Assembly: GCA_934098345.1 (NCBI GenBank)
Contig: CAKONX010000001.1
Span: 14,254 to 78,253 of the forward strand
Direction of reading: 5' to 3'
Origin: an uncultured Bacilli bacterium
GTDB lineage: Bacteria > Bacillota_I > Bacilli_A > RF39 > UBA660
Length of the DNA stretch: 64,000 nt
The notes under the pieces: generated by a model
Told to the model about the DNA's origin: nothing
Databases searched by the model: none
The model's input: the letters and a program-made list of their open reading frames with translations, nothing else
In this document: positions 9,673-19,795 of the stretch, one piece after another
Numbering within the stretch: position 1 is the stretch's first letter
How the letters are laid out: every line of letters begins with the position of its first letter
Translations under genes and position numbers: made by a program

Positions 9673-10086
9673 TTATCTGTTACAATTATCTTTAAAAAAT
9701 TGTGTCAACATTTCTTTATATTTACTAACTTTATCTTCGTCAGTATTAATCAAACAAATGTTTGTTTTGCCAAATTGTTTTTTATTTTCATTTCTTGGTA
9801 TTAAATAGTATACATTTTTTATGCGTGCCTCTTTTATAACTGTCATACACATTTCACATGGTTCTAAAGTAACATATAGATCACAGTCAAATAAACGAAA
9901 ATCTTTTAATTTCCTATTTGCTTTAGATATAGCACTTATTTCTGCATGATTAATTGTTAAATTATTCTTTATTCTATCATTATGAGCTTTAGAAATAATT
10001 TTACCATCTTTGACAATTATTGCTGCTACTGGGATATCTTTATGTTTTTTTGCTTTTAAAGATTCTTTAATTAATTCTTCTACCAT
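9673..10086 (-). CDS. tadA: tRNA-specific adenosine deaminase TadA
   Basis: Converts adenosine-34 to inosine in tRNA-Arg(ACG). The zinc-dependent deaminase motifs are NHAEISAI (His ligand and catalytic Glu) and PCEMC (the two Cys ligands). I place the start at ATG 10084-10086 (137 aa) because GGAGG stands 4 bases upstream. An in-frame ATG at 10122 would add 12 residues but lies inside the SRP RNA and its terminator, so it is rejected. Expected length for the family is about 150 aa. It sits between dnaX and the SRP RNA gene, the usual Firmicute order. Confidence 0.95.
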   Translation of the reverse strand: MVEELIKESLKAKKHKDIPVAAIIVKDGKIISKAHNDRIKNNLTINHAEISAISKANRKLKDFRLFDCDLYVTLEPCEMCMTVIKEARIKNVYYLIPRNENKKQFGKTNICLINTDEDKVSKYKEMLTQFFKDNCNR

Positions 10087-10107
10087 GTTTCCTCCATATT
10101 TATATAT

Positions 10108-10185
10108 AAAAAAAGCACACACAATTAGAGGTTATTATGGCTGCTGTATTCCTACTCTGACCAGGTTCTAACATAATTGTTGTGC
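10108..10185 (-). ncRNA. ffs: Small bacterial signal recognition particle RNA (4.5S type)
   Basis: The minus strand has the SRP domain IV core: ACCTGGTCAG, then GTAGGAATACAGCAGCC, which holds the Ffh-binding asymmetric loop and tetraloop. The ends GCACAACAATTA and TAATTGTGTGTGC close a long hairpin, and seven T follow (10108-10114) as terminator. The Alu domain is absent, so it is the small form of about 75 nt. A promoter with TTGATT and TATAAT at 17-base spacing lies directly upstream. Its position beside tadA/dnaX matches other Firmicutes. Confidence 0.93.
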
Positions 10186-10191
10186 AAGTTA

Positions 10192-10220
10192 ATTATAGCA
10201 GATTATGAATTGTTAATCAA
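10192..10220 (-). promoter_or_regulatory. Promoter of the SRP RNA
   Basis: On the minus strand TTGATT (10215-10220) and a perfect TATAAT (10192-10197) are separated by 17 bases. The start would fall near 10185, the 5' end of the SRP hairpin. Confidence 0.8.
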
Positions 10221-10304
10221 TACATTTTAACCAATTTACAAATATTTAAAATTTGTTGTAACTAGTGTTGCAGATTTTAATTATTTGCTTATATAATTAT
10301 TTTA

Positions 10305-10971
10305 ATGTTTCACGTGAAACATCAAGATGAAAACCGCTTTTTAATATTTTTAAAATATATAACGATTTATCAATTAGTTTATTAATTATAATTCAATGTT
10401 TCACGTGAAACATTGAGCTTATATATTTTTTCATAATCAGTATTTTAATAACAAAATTTATTATTATCATTATTTTTATTGTCTTAATTCAAGTTATTTC
10501 TTTTTAATGTTTCACGTGAAACATTAAAAAATAATTATATGTTTAATTAATTTAGTTAATAATTGATAAATACTTATATTTTATTAAAAAATTATTTTAA
10601 AAACGAGTAAAATATATAAATTTTAATATTTTTTTATATATATTACTATGTTTCACGTGAAACATAGTAATATTATTCAGATTCAGTTAAAAATACATTA
10701 CTTATAATTATTTATAAGTATTTATAATTAGTTTCTATTTATTTTTAAATTTTAATGTTTCACGTGAAACATTAAAATCTTTATAATTTTATTAATACAT
10801 ATTTATATTTTAAATTATTAGCATATAAAATATTTTGTTTTATAATTTTAACTATATGTTTCACGTGAAACATATAGCTCTATTTTTTATTAAAATAGAG
10901 TGACATTTTTTAAATAACTTTTTTTATTAAAAAAATATAAAATAATTTACTAATGTTTCACGTGAAACATT
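10305..10971. promoter_or_regulatory. parS array: seven identical ParB-binding sites
   Basis: The 16-mer TGTTTCACGTGAAACA, matching the bacterial parS consensus, occurs seven times without change: 10306-10321, 10397-10412, 10508-10523, 10649-10664, 10756-10771, 10857-10872 and 10954-10969. Start-to-start spacings are 91, 111, 141, 107, 101 and 97 bp. Each core is extended by matching arms to a perfect palindrome of 18, 24, 30, 34, 30, 26 and 20 bp respectively. I found no other copy in the window. The array fills the gene-free stretch 10186-11073 between gyrA and the SRP RNA, about 9 kb from oriC. It is expected to nucleate a ParB partition complex and SMC loading. Confidence 0.95.
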
Positions 10972-11059
10972 GGATGATTATATAATAACTGTTTTGTCAA
11001 TGCACAAATTTTAAATTTTTGCGCTGTTAATAATTTCAGATTTTAAATATTTGTCTTTC

Positions 11060-11088
11060 AAAAAAAGAAGAAACTATTCAGTTTCTTC
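11060..11088 (-). terminator. Terminator of the gyrB-gyrA transcript
   Basis: On the minus strand the last codons of gyrA form GAAGAAACT, loop GAAT, AGTTTCTTC, followed by seven T. The 9-bp stem overlaps the stop codon and separates gyrA from the parS stretch. Confidence 0.85.
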
Positions 11089-13518
11089 TTCAAAGTTTTC
11101 TTCCGCTTCTTTATCCAATATACTTATTGTCGAAACATATTGATTATCTTTAAGGTTAATTAACTTAACACCTTGTGTTACTCTACCTAATTGAGATATT
11201 TGATCTATTCCCATTCTAATAGCCATTCCAGATTCAGTTATCATTAATAAGTCTTTATCATTGTTTACTATTTTATGAGCTATCATTTCACCGTTTTTAT
11301 CAGTAACGTTTAAGGCTTTTACTCCTTTGCTGCCACGTTTAGTCATTCTATACTCACTTATTAAAGTTTTCTTTCCATAACCAAATTTAGTAACAATTAA
11401 CAAGTTATCATCATCTTTACCAACTTCCATGCCAGTACATTTATAACCGCCATCTAAGTTAATACCTTTAACTCCACTAGCAGTTCTTCCCATTGGTCTA
11501 ACCTCATTTTCATTAAATACAACCATACGACCAGATGTAGATCCAAGAATTACTTTATTAATTCCATCAGAAAGTTTAACATCTATTAATTCATCACCAT
11601 CTTTAAGTGAAATAGCAATCTTTCCACTCGTACGTATGTTTGCATAATCTTCCACTGCAGTTTTCTTAACTAATCCATCTCTTGTAGCAAAAATTAGATA
11701 TTTGTTATCATTTTCATTACTAATACTTATAATTGAATTAATTTTTTCATCTTTTTCAATTTGAAGTAAGTTAATAATTGGTAAACCTTTAGCTTGTCTA
11801 CTATATTCTGGGATTTCATATCCTTTTAGTCTATAAACTTTACCTTTATTAGTAAAGAATAGTATATAGTCATGAGTTGACGCATTAACTAGATACTTAA
11901 CATAATCTTCTTCGTTAGTAGACATTCCTTTTATTCCTACTCCGCCTCTATGTTGAGATTTAAATGTTGATGAAACGCATCTCTTAATATAACCTTTATC
12001 TGATATAGTTACTATTATATCTTCTTCTGGTATTAAGGATTCATCTTCAATATAATCTATTGCAGTCATATCAATGTTAGTTCTTCTTTCATCAGCATAT
12101 TTAGCTTTGATTTCAAGTAATTCCTTCTTGATTATATCTAATACTTTTTGTTCACTTGCTAAAATTTCTTTTAATTCTTTAATTTGTTCAATTAAATCAG
12201 CAAGTTCATTCTCAATTTTATCTCTTTCTAGACCTGTTAATCTACGAAGTTTTAATTCTAGAATTGCATTTGCTTGAATTTCATCAAATCCAAATCTTTG
12301 AATCAATTTTTCACGAGCAATTACATCAGTTTCTGCTTCTTTTATGATTTTTATAACTTCATCTATATTATCAAGAGCAATTTTATATCCTTCTAAAATA
12401 TGAACTCTTTCTTCTTTTTTTCTAAGATCAAATTTAGTTCTTCTAATTATAACTTCTTTTTGGAAATCAATATATTTAGAAATAATTTCTTTAATGTTTA
12501 AAACTTTTGGAGTTCCATTATCTATCATTAAGAAAATAATACCAAAAGTAGATTGTAATTGTGTATGTTTATATAAATTGTTTAAAACTACTTGTGGATT
12601 TGCCTCTTTTTTAAGAGTAATAATTATATTAACACCCTTTTCAAGACTTGTTGCATCATGATAATCTGCAATTCCATCTAAAATTTTATCTCTAACTAAT
12701 TCACCTATTCTAGTTTTAAGATCAAAAGTATTGATTCCATAAGGAAGTTCTGTTATTACAATTCTATTTTTTCCATTATTTTCATCAATTTCAGCTTTAC
12801 AACGAATAGTAATTGTTCCTCTACCAGTTTCATAAGCTTTTTTTATACCACTGTTACCTAAAATAATTCCACCAGTTGGAAAATCTGGGCCTTTCAACTT
12901 TTCCATAATTTCTGGAATAGTTATTTCATGATTATCTATATATGCAACGCATCCATCAATTACTTCACCTAAGTTATGTGGGGGTATATTAGTTGCCATA
13001 CCAACGGCAATTCCCATAGTTCCATTAACTAAGATATTTGGAAATCTTGAAGGTAAAACTTCTGGTTCCATTTCAGTTTCATCAAAGTTAGGAATCATAT
13101 TTACTGTTTCTTTGTTTAAGTCACGAAGCAATTCTAATGAAATTTTAGCAAGTCTAGATTCGGTATAACGCATTGCTGCTGCTCCATCGCCATCCATATT
13201 ACCAAAGTTTCCGTGTCCATCAATTAGCATATGTCTATAACTAAAATCTTGAGCCATTCTAACCATAGCTTCATAAATTGAAGAATCACCATGTGGGTGA
13301 TATTTTCCCATAACGTCACCAACAACACGTGCACATTTACGATATTGTTTATCTGGTGTATAACCATTTTCATACATTGAATAAAGAATTCTTCTATGAA
13401 CTGGTTTTAAACCATCTCTTAAATCTGGTAAAGCTCTGGCAACTATAACACTCATCGAATAATCAAGAAATGATTCTTGAACTTCTGTAACAATATTATT
13501 TTGATTAATCTTATCCAT
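11074..13518 (-). CDS. gyrA: DNA gyrase subunit A
   Basis: Breakage-rejoining subunit of DNA gyrase, which introduces negative supercoils. The 814-aa protein carries the active-site tyrosine Y118 in AAAMRYTE. The quinolone-determining region is [13 protein letters not shown], with S79 and E83 at the usual positions. The C-terminal beta-pinwheel contains a gyrase box variant ([11 protein letters not shown]), which favours GyrA over ParC. The tail is acidic. It starts 10 bases after gyrB and ends with a terminator. Confidence 0.97.
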   Translation of the reverse strand: MDKINQNNIVTEVQESFLDYSMSVIVARALPDLRDGLKPVHRRILYSMYENGYTPDKQYRKCARVVGDVMGKYHPHGDSSIYEAMVRMAQDFSYRHMLIDGHGNFGNMDGDGAAAMRYTESRLAKISLELLRDLNKETVNMIPNFDETEMEPEVLPSRFPNILVNGTMGIAVGMATNIPPHNLGEVIDGCVAYIDNHEITIPEIMEKLKGPDFPTGGIILGNSGIKKAYETGRGTITIRCKAEIDENNGKNRIVITELPYGINTFDLKTRIGELVRDKILDGIADYHDATSLEKGVNIIITLKKEANPQVVLNNLYKHTQLQSTFGIIFLMIDNGTPKVLNIKEIISKYIDFQKEVIIRRTKFDLRKKEERVHILEGYKIALDNIDEVIKIIKEAETDVIAREKLIQRFGFDEIQANAILELKLRRLTGLERDKIENELADLIEQIKELKEILASEQKVLDIIKKELLEIKAKYADERRTNIDMTAIDYIEDESLIPEEDIIVTISDKGYIKRCVSSTFKSQHRGGVGIKGMSTNEEDYVKYLVNASTHDYILFFTNKGKVYRLKGYEIPEYSRQAKGLPIINLLQIEKDEKINSIISISNENDNKYLIFATRDGLVKKTAVEDYANIRTSGKIAISLKDGDELIDVKLSDGINKVILGSTSGRMVVFNENEVRPMGRTASGVKGINLDGGYKCTGMEVGKDDDNLLIVTKFGYGKKTLISEYRMTKRGSKGVKALNVTDKNGEMIAHKIVNNDKDLLMITESGMAIRMGIDQISQLGRVTQGVKLINLKDNQYVSTISILDKEAEENFEEETE

Positions 13519-13528
13519 ACCTTACCTC

Positions 13529-15445
13529 CTATATATCCAAGTTTTGAACAAAATGAGCATTTTCTTCAATGAATTTTCTTCTTGGTTCAACATCTTCACC
13601 CATAAGTGTTTCAAAAACCTTATCAGCAGCAACTAAATCTTCAACTGTAATTTGTCTTAAAATTCTATTTTCTTTTGACATTGTTGTTTCTTTTAACTCG
13701 GCTGCATTCATTTCTCCTAAACCTTTAAATCTTTGAACTTCGTAGCTTTTACCATTTAAAGATTCAATATATTCGTTATATTCATTATCATCTAGGACAT
13801 ATTTTATTGTTTTTCCACAAGTTACCTTATATAAAGGTGGTGTTGCAGAATAAACATGTCCTGCTTCTACAATTGGTTTAAAGAATCTATAGAATAATGT
13901 TAATAATAATATTCTAATATGTGAACCATCAACATCGGCATCGGTCATGATTATAATTTTGTCATATCTTAACTTAGATAAATCGAATTCATCACCAATT
14001 CCTGTACCAAAAGCAGTTATAATAGTTCTAATTTCGGCATTTTCAAGGGCACGATCTAGTCTTGCTTTTTCAACATTTAATATTTTACCTCTTAATGGAA
14101 GTATAGCTTGAGTCATTGAATCTCTTCCTGTTTTAGCACTTCCACCAGCTGAATCTCCCTCGACTAAGAATATTTCACATTCACTTCTATCTTTGCTCTT
14201 ACAATCAGATAGTTTTCCCATAAATCCAGGTAGATCCAAATCTGTTTTTCTTCTAGTAACTTCACGTGCTTTCTTAGCTGCAAGTCTTGCATGGCTAGCA
14301 ATAATACATTTTTCAACAATAGTTCTAGCATTATCAGGATTTTCCATTAAAAATCTTTCAAATCCTTTTGAGAAAACACTGTCAGCAAGTTTTCTTACTT
14401 CAGAGTTTCCCAGTCTTCCTTTTGTTTGACCTTCAAATTGAGGATTTGGATGTTTACAAGAAATAATCATTGTTAATCCTTCTTTAACATCATCACCAGT
14501 TAAACTATCATCTTTTTCTTTAAGCATATTAGTTTTTCTAGCATAATTATTTATTACTCTAGTTAAAGCACGTCTTACTCCTTCTTCGTGTGTTCCACCA
14601 TCATGTGTATTAATATTATTAACAAATGAATAAATATTATCTTGATAAGAAGTATTATATTGCATTGCAACTTCGAAAAATACGCCCTCTTCTTCACCTT
14701 CTAAATGAATAATTTGATCATGAATAGGAGTCTTATTTTTATTTAAAAACTTAACATATTCAGAAATTCCACCTTCATAAAGGAAAGTTTCTCCCGTTGT
14801 ATCTTCATCATCACGGTCATCTCTAATATTAATTGATAAGCCTTTATTTAAGAATGCAAGTTCTCTTATTCTTACCTTCAAAGTTTCATAATCGTAAACA
14901 TCTGTATCAAAAATAGTTGGATCTGGTTTAAAAGTTACTGTTGTACCTGTACGATGTGGTTCACATTCACCAATAACATGTAATGGTTCCTTAGTATGTC
15001 CACCATTTTCAAAACGAATATAATTGATTTTTCCATCTTTATATACTCTTACTTCACACCAACTAGATAAGGCATTAACAACACTAGCACCTACACCATG
15101 TAGACCACCAGATACTTTGTATCCTCCTCCACCAAATTTTCCACCAGCATGTAATACGGTATAAACTGTTTCAACTGTTGAAATATGTGTTTTAGGATGT
15201 ATACCTATTGGAATTCCTCTACCATCATCTTTTACAGTAATAGAATTATCTTTATTAATTACTACTTCAATATTATTACAATATCCAGCTAATGCTTCAT
15301 CTATTGCATTATCAACAATTTCCCAAACTAGATGGTGTAATCCTTTAACATCAGTAGTGCCTATATACATACCTGGTCTTTTTCTAACAGCCTCTAATCC
15401 TTCCAAAACTTGAATATCGGTTGCATCATAATGTTCATTATTCAT
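13529..15445 (-). CDS. gyrB: DNA gyrase subunit B
   Basis: ATPase subunit of gyrase. GHKL motifs are visible: NAIDEAL (N-box), DDGRGIP, and [15 protein letters not shown]. The Toprim part has [22 protein letters not shown] and DADVDGSHI, and the C-terminal motif [11 protein letters not shown] is intact. I take ATG 15445 (638 aa), preceded by GGAGGG. A start eight codons earlier (15469) lies within recF and has no ribosome binding site. The gene overlaps the recF stop by 8 bases, so recF-gyrB-gyrA are coupled as in Bacillus. Confidence 0.97.
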   Translation of the reverse strand: MNNEHYDATDIQVLEGLEAVRKRPGMYIGTTDVKGLHHLVWEIVDNAIDEALAGYCNNIEVVINKDNSITVKDDGRGIPIGIHPKTHISTVETVYTVLHAGGKFGGGGYKVSGGLHGVGASVVNALSSWCEVRVYKDGKINYIRFENGGHTKEPLHVIGECEPHRTGTTVTFKPDPTIFDTDVYDYETLKVRIRELAFLNKGLSINIRDDRDDEDTTGETFLYEGGISEYVKFLNKNKTPIHDQIIHLEGEEEGVFFEVAMQYNTSYQDNIYSFVNNINTHDGGTHEEGVRRALTRVINNYARKTNMLKEKDDSLTGDDVKEGLTMIISCKHPNPQFEGQTKGRLGNSEVRKLADSVFSKGFERFLMENPDNARTIVEKCIIASHARLAAKKAREVTRRKTDLDLPGFMGKLSDCKSKDRSECEIFLVEGDSAGGSAKTGRDSMTQAILPLRGKILNVEKARLDRALENAEIRTIITAFGTGIGDEFDLSKLRYDKIIIMTDADVDGSHIRILLLTLFYRFFKPIVEAGHVYSATPPLYKVTCGKTIKYVLDDNEYNEYIESLNGKSYEVQRFKGLGEMNAAELKETTMSKENRILRQITVEDLVAADKVFETLMGEDVEPRRKFIEENAHFVQNLDI

Positions 15446-16535
15446 AAATACCCTCCTCAACAACTCCATCTGCTACATAAAATATTTTACTATCAGTTTT
15501 TATCTTATTATCAATTTTATTTAATTCTGTAGTTGTAATAAAAGTCTGAATATCATCATCTATAAAATGCATGATATTATTTATCTTTTCTTCATCTAAC
15601 TCACTAAATAAATCATCTAATATCAATATAGGAGTAACGTTTTTTTCTTTTCTAAAAATTTCAATTTCTGCCATTTTAAATGATATAATTGCATTTTTTT
15701 GTTCACCTTCTGAACCATAATCTTTTAAATTAACCTCATTTAATTCAAAAACATAGTCATCTTTATGAACACCATTATTAGTCTTACCTAAAATAATATC
15801 CTTTTTTTCATCCTTTTTATAACTATCAAGTATTTGTTCTCTAGTCATATCTTTAAAATAGGAATCATATTTTAGTTTTAAACCACTTTTTCCAGTAATT
15901 TCCAAGTAATTTTTTTCAATATAACTATTAATATCGTTAATAAAGTCCATTCTATAGTCATATATTTTGATACCTAAATCAACTAACTGTTCAGTCAAAA
16001 TATCCAAATAACTAATTGGAGCATTACCATTTAAATATAAAGTTTTTAAGTACAAATTTCTTTGTTTTAATACTTTATTATATAAAGTTAATACTTTAAG
16101 ATAATCATTACTAAATTGGCTTAGTTCAATATTAATAAGTTTTCTTCGAACACTTGGAGTATCTTTTATTAAAAGTAAATCATGTGAAGTAAATAAAACT
16201 ATATTTATTCTTGATAAATAATCACTTATCTTATCAATTTTTTTATTATTAATTTTTACAGTTTTATCATTTTCTTTTAAAATAACTTTATAATCATTCT
16301 TGTAATTATCTAAAATAGTGCCTTCAACTCTAGTTAAATCAGTATTATATTTAATAACAACGTTTTCTTTAGATCCTCTAAAAGACTTAGTAAAAGCGAG
16401 AACATATATAGCTTCAACTATATTTGTCTTCCCCATTCCATTTTTTCCGATTATCAAATTCTTTTTAGGGTCAAAACTAAAACTTAATTTTTCATAATTT
16501 CTAAAATTAAGCAATTTTAAATCTAAAATTTTCAT
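15438..16535 (-). CDS. recF: DNA replication and repair protein RecF
   Basis: SMC-like ATPase that loads RecA at gaps with RecO and RecR. The 365-aa product has Walker A in [11 protein letters not shown] (about 28-38), the ABC-type signature region around GSEGEQKNA, and Walker [14 protein letters not shown]. Size is typical. It lies downstream of the comK homolog and overlaps gyrB. A small hairpin (GTGTAT/GTACAC) is visible in its leader around 16578-16593, with no known role. The RNA-binding S4 protein usually found between dnaN and recF is missing here. Confidence 0.96.
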   Translation of the reverse strand: MKILDLKLLNFRNYEKLSFSFDPKKNLIIGKNGMGKTNIVEAIYVLAFTKSFRGSKENVVIKYNTDLTRVEGTILDNYKNDYKVILKENDKTVKINNKKIDKISDYLSRINIVLFTSHDLLLIKDTPSVRRKLINIELSQFSNDYLKVLTLYNKVLKQRNLYLKTLYLNGNAPISYLDILTEQLVDLGIKIYDYRMDFINDINSYIEKNYLEITGKSGLKLKYDSYFKDMTREQILDSYKKDEKKDIILGKTNNGVHKDDYVFELNEVNLKDYGSEGEQKNAIISFKMAEIEIFRKEKNVTPILILDDLFSELDEEKINNIMHFIDDDIQTFITTTELNKIDNKIKTDSKIFYVADGVVEEGIYE

Positions 16536-16621
16536 TTTTACCCCCTAATTTCAATTTTAAAAGATTTTCACATATTTGTGTACTCCTATACACATATTAA
16601 TTATATCATATTTTAATACAC

Positions 16622-16659
16622 AAAAAAAGGAAAAATCTACTTAATTAAGTTATTTTTCC
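16622..16659 (-). terminator. Terminator after the comK homolog
   Basis: Arms GGAAAAAT (16629-16636) and ATTTTTCC (16652-16659) flank a loop with a further CTTAATTAAG palindrome, and seven T follow on the minus strand. It overlaps the comK-like stop codon, so recF probably has its own promoter. Confidence 0.8.
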
Positions 16660-17092
16660 CACTTATTAGAGCTAATCTTAAAGCTCTGTTATATTGATTA
16701 TTTAATATATAAAAAGATATTTCTAAATAAAGAAATGTTCCATTCTTAAATTCAACTATTCCATTACCAGTTTTACCATCTTTTAATATATTTTTTACAT
16801 TGATGAGATTAATCCACATACAAGACCTTAATCTTGGAGAAGATGTTGGAAATAATAGTAGGCAATTCTTTTCACTAAGCATAATTGGTGTCTTATAAGA
16901 AGAACCAATTGAATAAATACTACCTTCTACCCTTCCATCCATACTAGATCCGTACATTAAAGCATTCTTCTTAATAACAACTTTTGGACTATTATCTATA
17001 TAAAATTGATTATCTTCTTCAATAATAATAGACTTTTTTGGCCCATTTGGAAGTATTGCATATGTATCATCTGTAATCATATATTCTTTCAT
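16637..17092 (-). CDS. comK: ComK-family competence transcription factor homolog
   Basis: The 151-aa sequence matches the core of ComK, the master activator of natural competence in Bacillus. Shared landmarks in order are an N-terminal AILPNGP stretch, YGSSMDGRVEGS (Bacillus FGSSYAGRKAGT), KTPIM, LLFPTSSP (Bacillus FLFPTLSS), CMWINLINVKNI (Bacillus CGWISHVHVKEF) and the late NQYNRALRL segment. It is about 40 residues shorter than Bacillus ComK, lacking most of the C-terminal extension that MecA/ClpC uses for degradation. Ribosome binding site AGGAGGG precedes the ATG. It is a single-gene unit between terminators, in the spot where Bacillus has yaaA (S4 protein) between dnaN and recF. Target genes are unknown. 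Confidence 0.85.
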   Translation of the reverse strand: MKEYMITDDTYAILPNGPKKSIIIEEDNQFYIDNSPKVVIKKNALMYGSSMDGRVEGSIYSIGSSYKTPIMLSEKNCLLLFPTSSPRLRSCMWINLINVKNILKDGKTGNGIVEFKNGTFLYLEISFYILNNQYNRALRLALISGKNNLIK

Positions 17093-17143
17093 AAAACCCT
17101 CCTGTGAGGTTGTATACTAACAGATGAAAAGCGCGAATTTTGT

Positions 17144-17181
17144 CAAAAAAAAGAATATTAGTTAAATTTTCTAATATTCTA
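17144..17181 (-). terminator. Terminator after dnaN
   Basis: On the minus strand AGAATATTAG (17171-17180) and CTAATATTCT (17152-17161) form a 10-bp stem followed by eight T. It begins at the dnaN stop codon and ends the dnaA-dnaN transcript. Confidence 0.88.
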
Positions 17182-18300
17182 ATAAGTTTTAATAGGTAAA
17201 ATCAATTGAATTAATGTTTCATCAGTAGCTGATTTTAAGATAATTGGTTTAGAATCCCCATTCATAAATATTGTTATATCTTCACTATCAAATGTTTTTA
17301 ATGCATCCATCATATATTTTGCACTGAATGAAATTGATATATCTTCAGAAGTATTTTTATCTATATTAATATAATCTTCAACTTTACCAATTTCAGATGC
17401 AAATGATGAAATCTCTAACATATTTTCTTTAGTTTCCATTTTTATGATATTTTTTTCTTTACTTTGAGCAAGTAATGCAGCACGATCTATTGAAGAGAAT
17501 AAATCATTTAATTTAGTTGTAATAATAAATATGAAATCATTTGGTATAAATGAAGAAGTATTTGGATAAGTACCATTTAATAAGTTTGATTGGAAATCAA
17601 CATTTTTATATTTAAATAAAATTTTGTTATTAAATATATGGATTTCAACTAAATCTTCACTATCTTCTAATATTTTATCTAAATTATCAATATTTTTACC
17701 AGGAATAACAATATCAACTGGTAAAGAATAATTTTCATCTAATATAATTGTCTTTTTAGCAAGTCTATATGAATCTGTTGCAATAGCCTCTAAAACATTA
17801 CCATTAACTTTTATATTAATACCAGTAAGTAATGGACGAGATTCTTGAGTTGATATAGCAAATATTACTTGTTTAATTAAAGTTTTCAATTCTCCTGATT
17901 TTAAAGTAATAAAATTATCATTTTCTTCTATATCTATTTGTGGATAATCTAAACTATTTAAACAATTTAAGTTATATTTACTATTGTCAGTGTAAATCAT
18001 TATTTTTAAATCATCAATTACTTCAAAGTTTACAATGTCACTTGGCATCTTTCTAATAATATCTATTAAGAATTTACTTTGAATAATAATTGTTCCAGTA
18101 GATTCAATACTTTCTATTTTATCTTTTTCTATAAATGATCTGATAGTTAAATCAGTATCACTTGCCATAAGTGTTAATCCTTCTTCAGTAAGTTCAAACT
18201 TAATACCATTAAGTATAGGTATTATATTTCTACTTGATATTGCCTTACTTACATTTACTAATTGGTCTAAAATAATATTCTTTTTAATTCTAAATTTCAT
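17179..18300 (-). CDS. dnaN: DNA polymerase III beta sliding clamp
   Basis: Processivity clamp that encircles DNA and tethers the polymerase. The 373-aa length and the three repeated clamp domains are typical. Recognisable stretches include IPILNGIKFELTEEGLTLMASDTDL near the start (domain 1), RPLLTGINI and ATDSYRLAKK in domain 2, and the C-terminal LILPIKTY that forms part of the peptide-binding pocket. It follows dnaA with a 142-bp gap that holds further origin-type repeats. Ribosome binding site GAAGGA precedes the ATG. Confidence 0.97.
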   Translation of the reverse strand: MKFRIKKNIILDQLVNVSKAISSRNIIPILNGIKFELTEEGLTLMASDTDLTIRSFIEKDKIESIESTGTIIIQSKFLIDIIRKMPSDIVNFEVIDDLKIMIYTDNSKYNLNCLNSLDYPQIDIEENDNFITLKSGELKTLIKQVIFAISTQESRPLLTGINIKVNGNVLEAIATDSYRLAKKTIILDENYSLPVDIVIPGKNIDNLDKILEDSEDLVEIHIFNNKILFKYKNVDFQSNLLNGTYPNTSSFIPNDFIFIITTKLNDLFSSIDRAALLAQSKEKNIIKMETKENMLEISSFASEIGKVEDYINIDKNTSEDISISFSAKYMMDALKTFDSEDITIFMNGDSKPIILKSATDETLIQLILPIKTY

Positions 18301-18442
18301 ATTTATTCCTTCTTTCTTTTATATATATTATTTTTATTATTAGTGTTGAAATTGTTGAAAACTATCATTTACACTTTATTTTCCACTAATTTTACATTTA
18401 TTTATTAATATTTTAGTGTTAATAAGTTGTAAGTTATTAACA
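18301..18442. other. dnaA-dnaN spacer with origin-type 9-mers
   Basis: The gap contains TGTTAATAA (18417-18425) and TTATTAACA (18434-18442) as an inverted pair, plus TGTTGAAAA at 18353-18361. The same two 9-mers recur in the gap upstream of dnaA. Bacillus has DnaA boxes on both sides of dnaA, so this may be the second half of a bipartite origin. Confidence 0.5.
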
Positions 18443-19795
18443 TTAATTCATGATTTTATCTTTTATTTTATTAATTTCTTCTTTTAATTCATCATCTTGT
18501 TTTAAACTATCAGCTATCTTATCACAAGCATGAATTACAGTAGCATGATCTCTATTAAATTCCAAACCAATTTTATCAAGTGTTTCTTCCGTTGTCATTT
18601 TACATAAGTAAATGGCTACTTGCCTTGCATGATTTATGATTGCCGTTCTTTTCTTACTTTTTAATGATTCAACTGTTAAATCATAATATTCAGCAACAGC
18701 TTTCTGTATTTTAGTAACATTGTTAGTTATATATACTGAAGAACCTATATAATCTTTTAACGCATCTTTTGCAAATTCCAGATTAATTTCTTTAGGTGAA
18801 TACATTGCTGTTACTGCATATAACCTATTTATAGCACCTTCTAAGTGTCTAACATCGTTTTCACAGTTGTTTGCAATATATTCCAGTACTTCAGGAGCAA
18901 TCATTTTACTTACTTCATGTCCTGCAATTTTATTTTTTACAATTTTTAAACGAAGTTCATAATCTGGAGGCATTATATTAACTGTAAGTCCCCAAGTAAA
19001 CCTTGTTCTAAGACGTTCTTCCAGTACTTTTAAGTCATCTGGACTTCTATCTGATGATATTATTATCTGTTTATTTAAACTATATAACTCATTAAATGTG
19101 TTAAAAAATTCATCCTGAGTCTTATTAGCACCACCTAAAAATTGAATATCATCAATTATTAATACATCTACACTTCGATATTTTTCTTTAAAATGAGCAA
19201 TTAAATCTAAGTTGTTATCATCTTTTCTATTAATTTGAGTAAAATCTGTTATAAATCTCTCACTTGTAACATATAAAACCGATTTATTTGAGTTATCAGT
19301 AACAAAATTACCAATAGCATGCATTAAATGTGTCTTCCCTAACCCGCTTTTTCCATATATAAATAAGGGATTATAAAGTTTTCCAGGTTGTTCAGCAACT
19401 GATAAGCCAACTGTTTGAGCTAATCTATTAGAATTACCAACAACAAAATTATCAAATGTATAATTTGGATTCAAATTACTACAATTATTATTCTTAAATT
19501 TAGGCATATCCATTATAGGTTCTTCTATAATGACCTCTTCTTCTTTTATATCTTCTTTGCAAATAACTTCAAAATCATATTCTTCATTACTTACTTCTTT
19601 TAAAACATCTTTAATAATGTTTTCATAATAATTATTTATATAATCTTTTTTATATTTATTAGCAGCACATATAGTTAAAGTATGATTATCCAAACTAATT
19701 ATATCCGCATCCTTAAACCAAGTGTTAAATGAAATATTATTTAACTTACTGCTAAGAACATTTAAAAAAGTATTCCAAAAACCTTCCTTATCCAT
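18443..19795 (-). CDS. dnaA: Chromosomal replication initiator DnaA
   Basis: AAA+ initiator that binds origin boxes and opens the duplex. The 450-aa protein has domain I (1-80), an acidic linker rich in EEVIIEEP, Walker A GKSGLGKT (148-155), Walker B VLIIDDIQFLGG and a domain IV helix-turn-helix. The family signature, normally FGGRDHTTV, reads FNRDHATV (413-420): one residue is missing before RDH, and the second base-contact residue is Ala. This may fit the unusual 9-mers around the gene. Ribosome binding site GGGTGG precedes the ATG. Confidence 0.97.
   Translation of the reverse strand: MDKEGFWNTFLNVLSSKLNNISFNTWFKDADIISLDNHTLTICAANKYKKDYINNYYENIIKDVLKEVSNEEYDFEVICKEDIKEEEVIIEEPIMDMPKFKNNNCSNLNPNYTFDNFVVGNSNRLAQTVGLSVAEQPGKLYNPLFIYGKSGLGKTHLMHAIGNFVTDNSNKSVLYVTSERFITDFTQINRKDDNNLDLIAHFKEKYRSVDVLIIDDIQFLGGANKTQDEFFNTFNELYSLNKQIIISSDRSPDDLKVLEERLRTRFTWGLTVNIMPPDYELRLKIVKNKIAGHEVSKMIAPEVLEYIANNCENDVRHLEGAINRLYAVTAMYSPKEINLEFAKDALKDYIGSSVYITNNVTKIQKAVAEYYDLTVESLKSKKRTAIINHARQVAIYLCKMTTEETLDKIGLEFNRDHATVIHACDKIADSLKQDDELKEEINKIKDKIMN

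Noticed and set aside
10186..11073. CRISPR array, suggested by regularly spaced identical palindromes
   Set aside because: The repeats are the 16-bp parS core, spacers are 75-125 bp of AT-rich unequal sequence, and no cas genes are present.
14265..14280. CACGTG in gyrB and rsmG (about 25942) as further parS sites
   Set aside because: Only the central six bases match; the flanking TGTTT/AAACA are absent.
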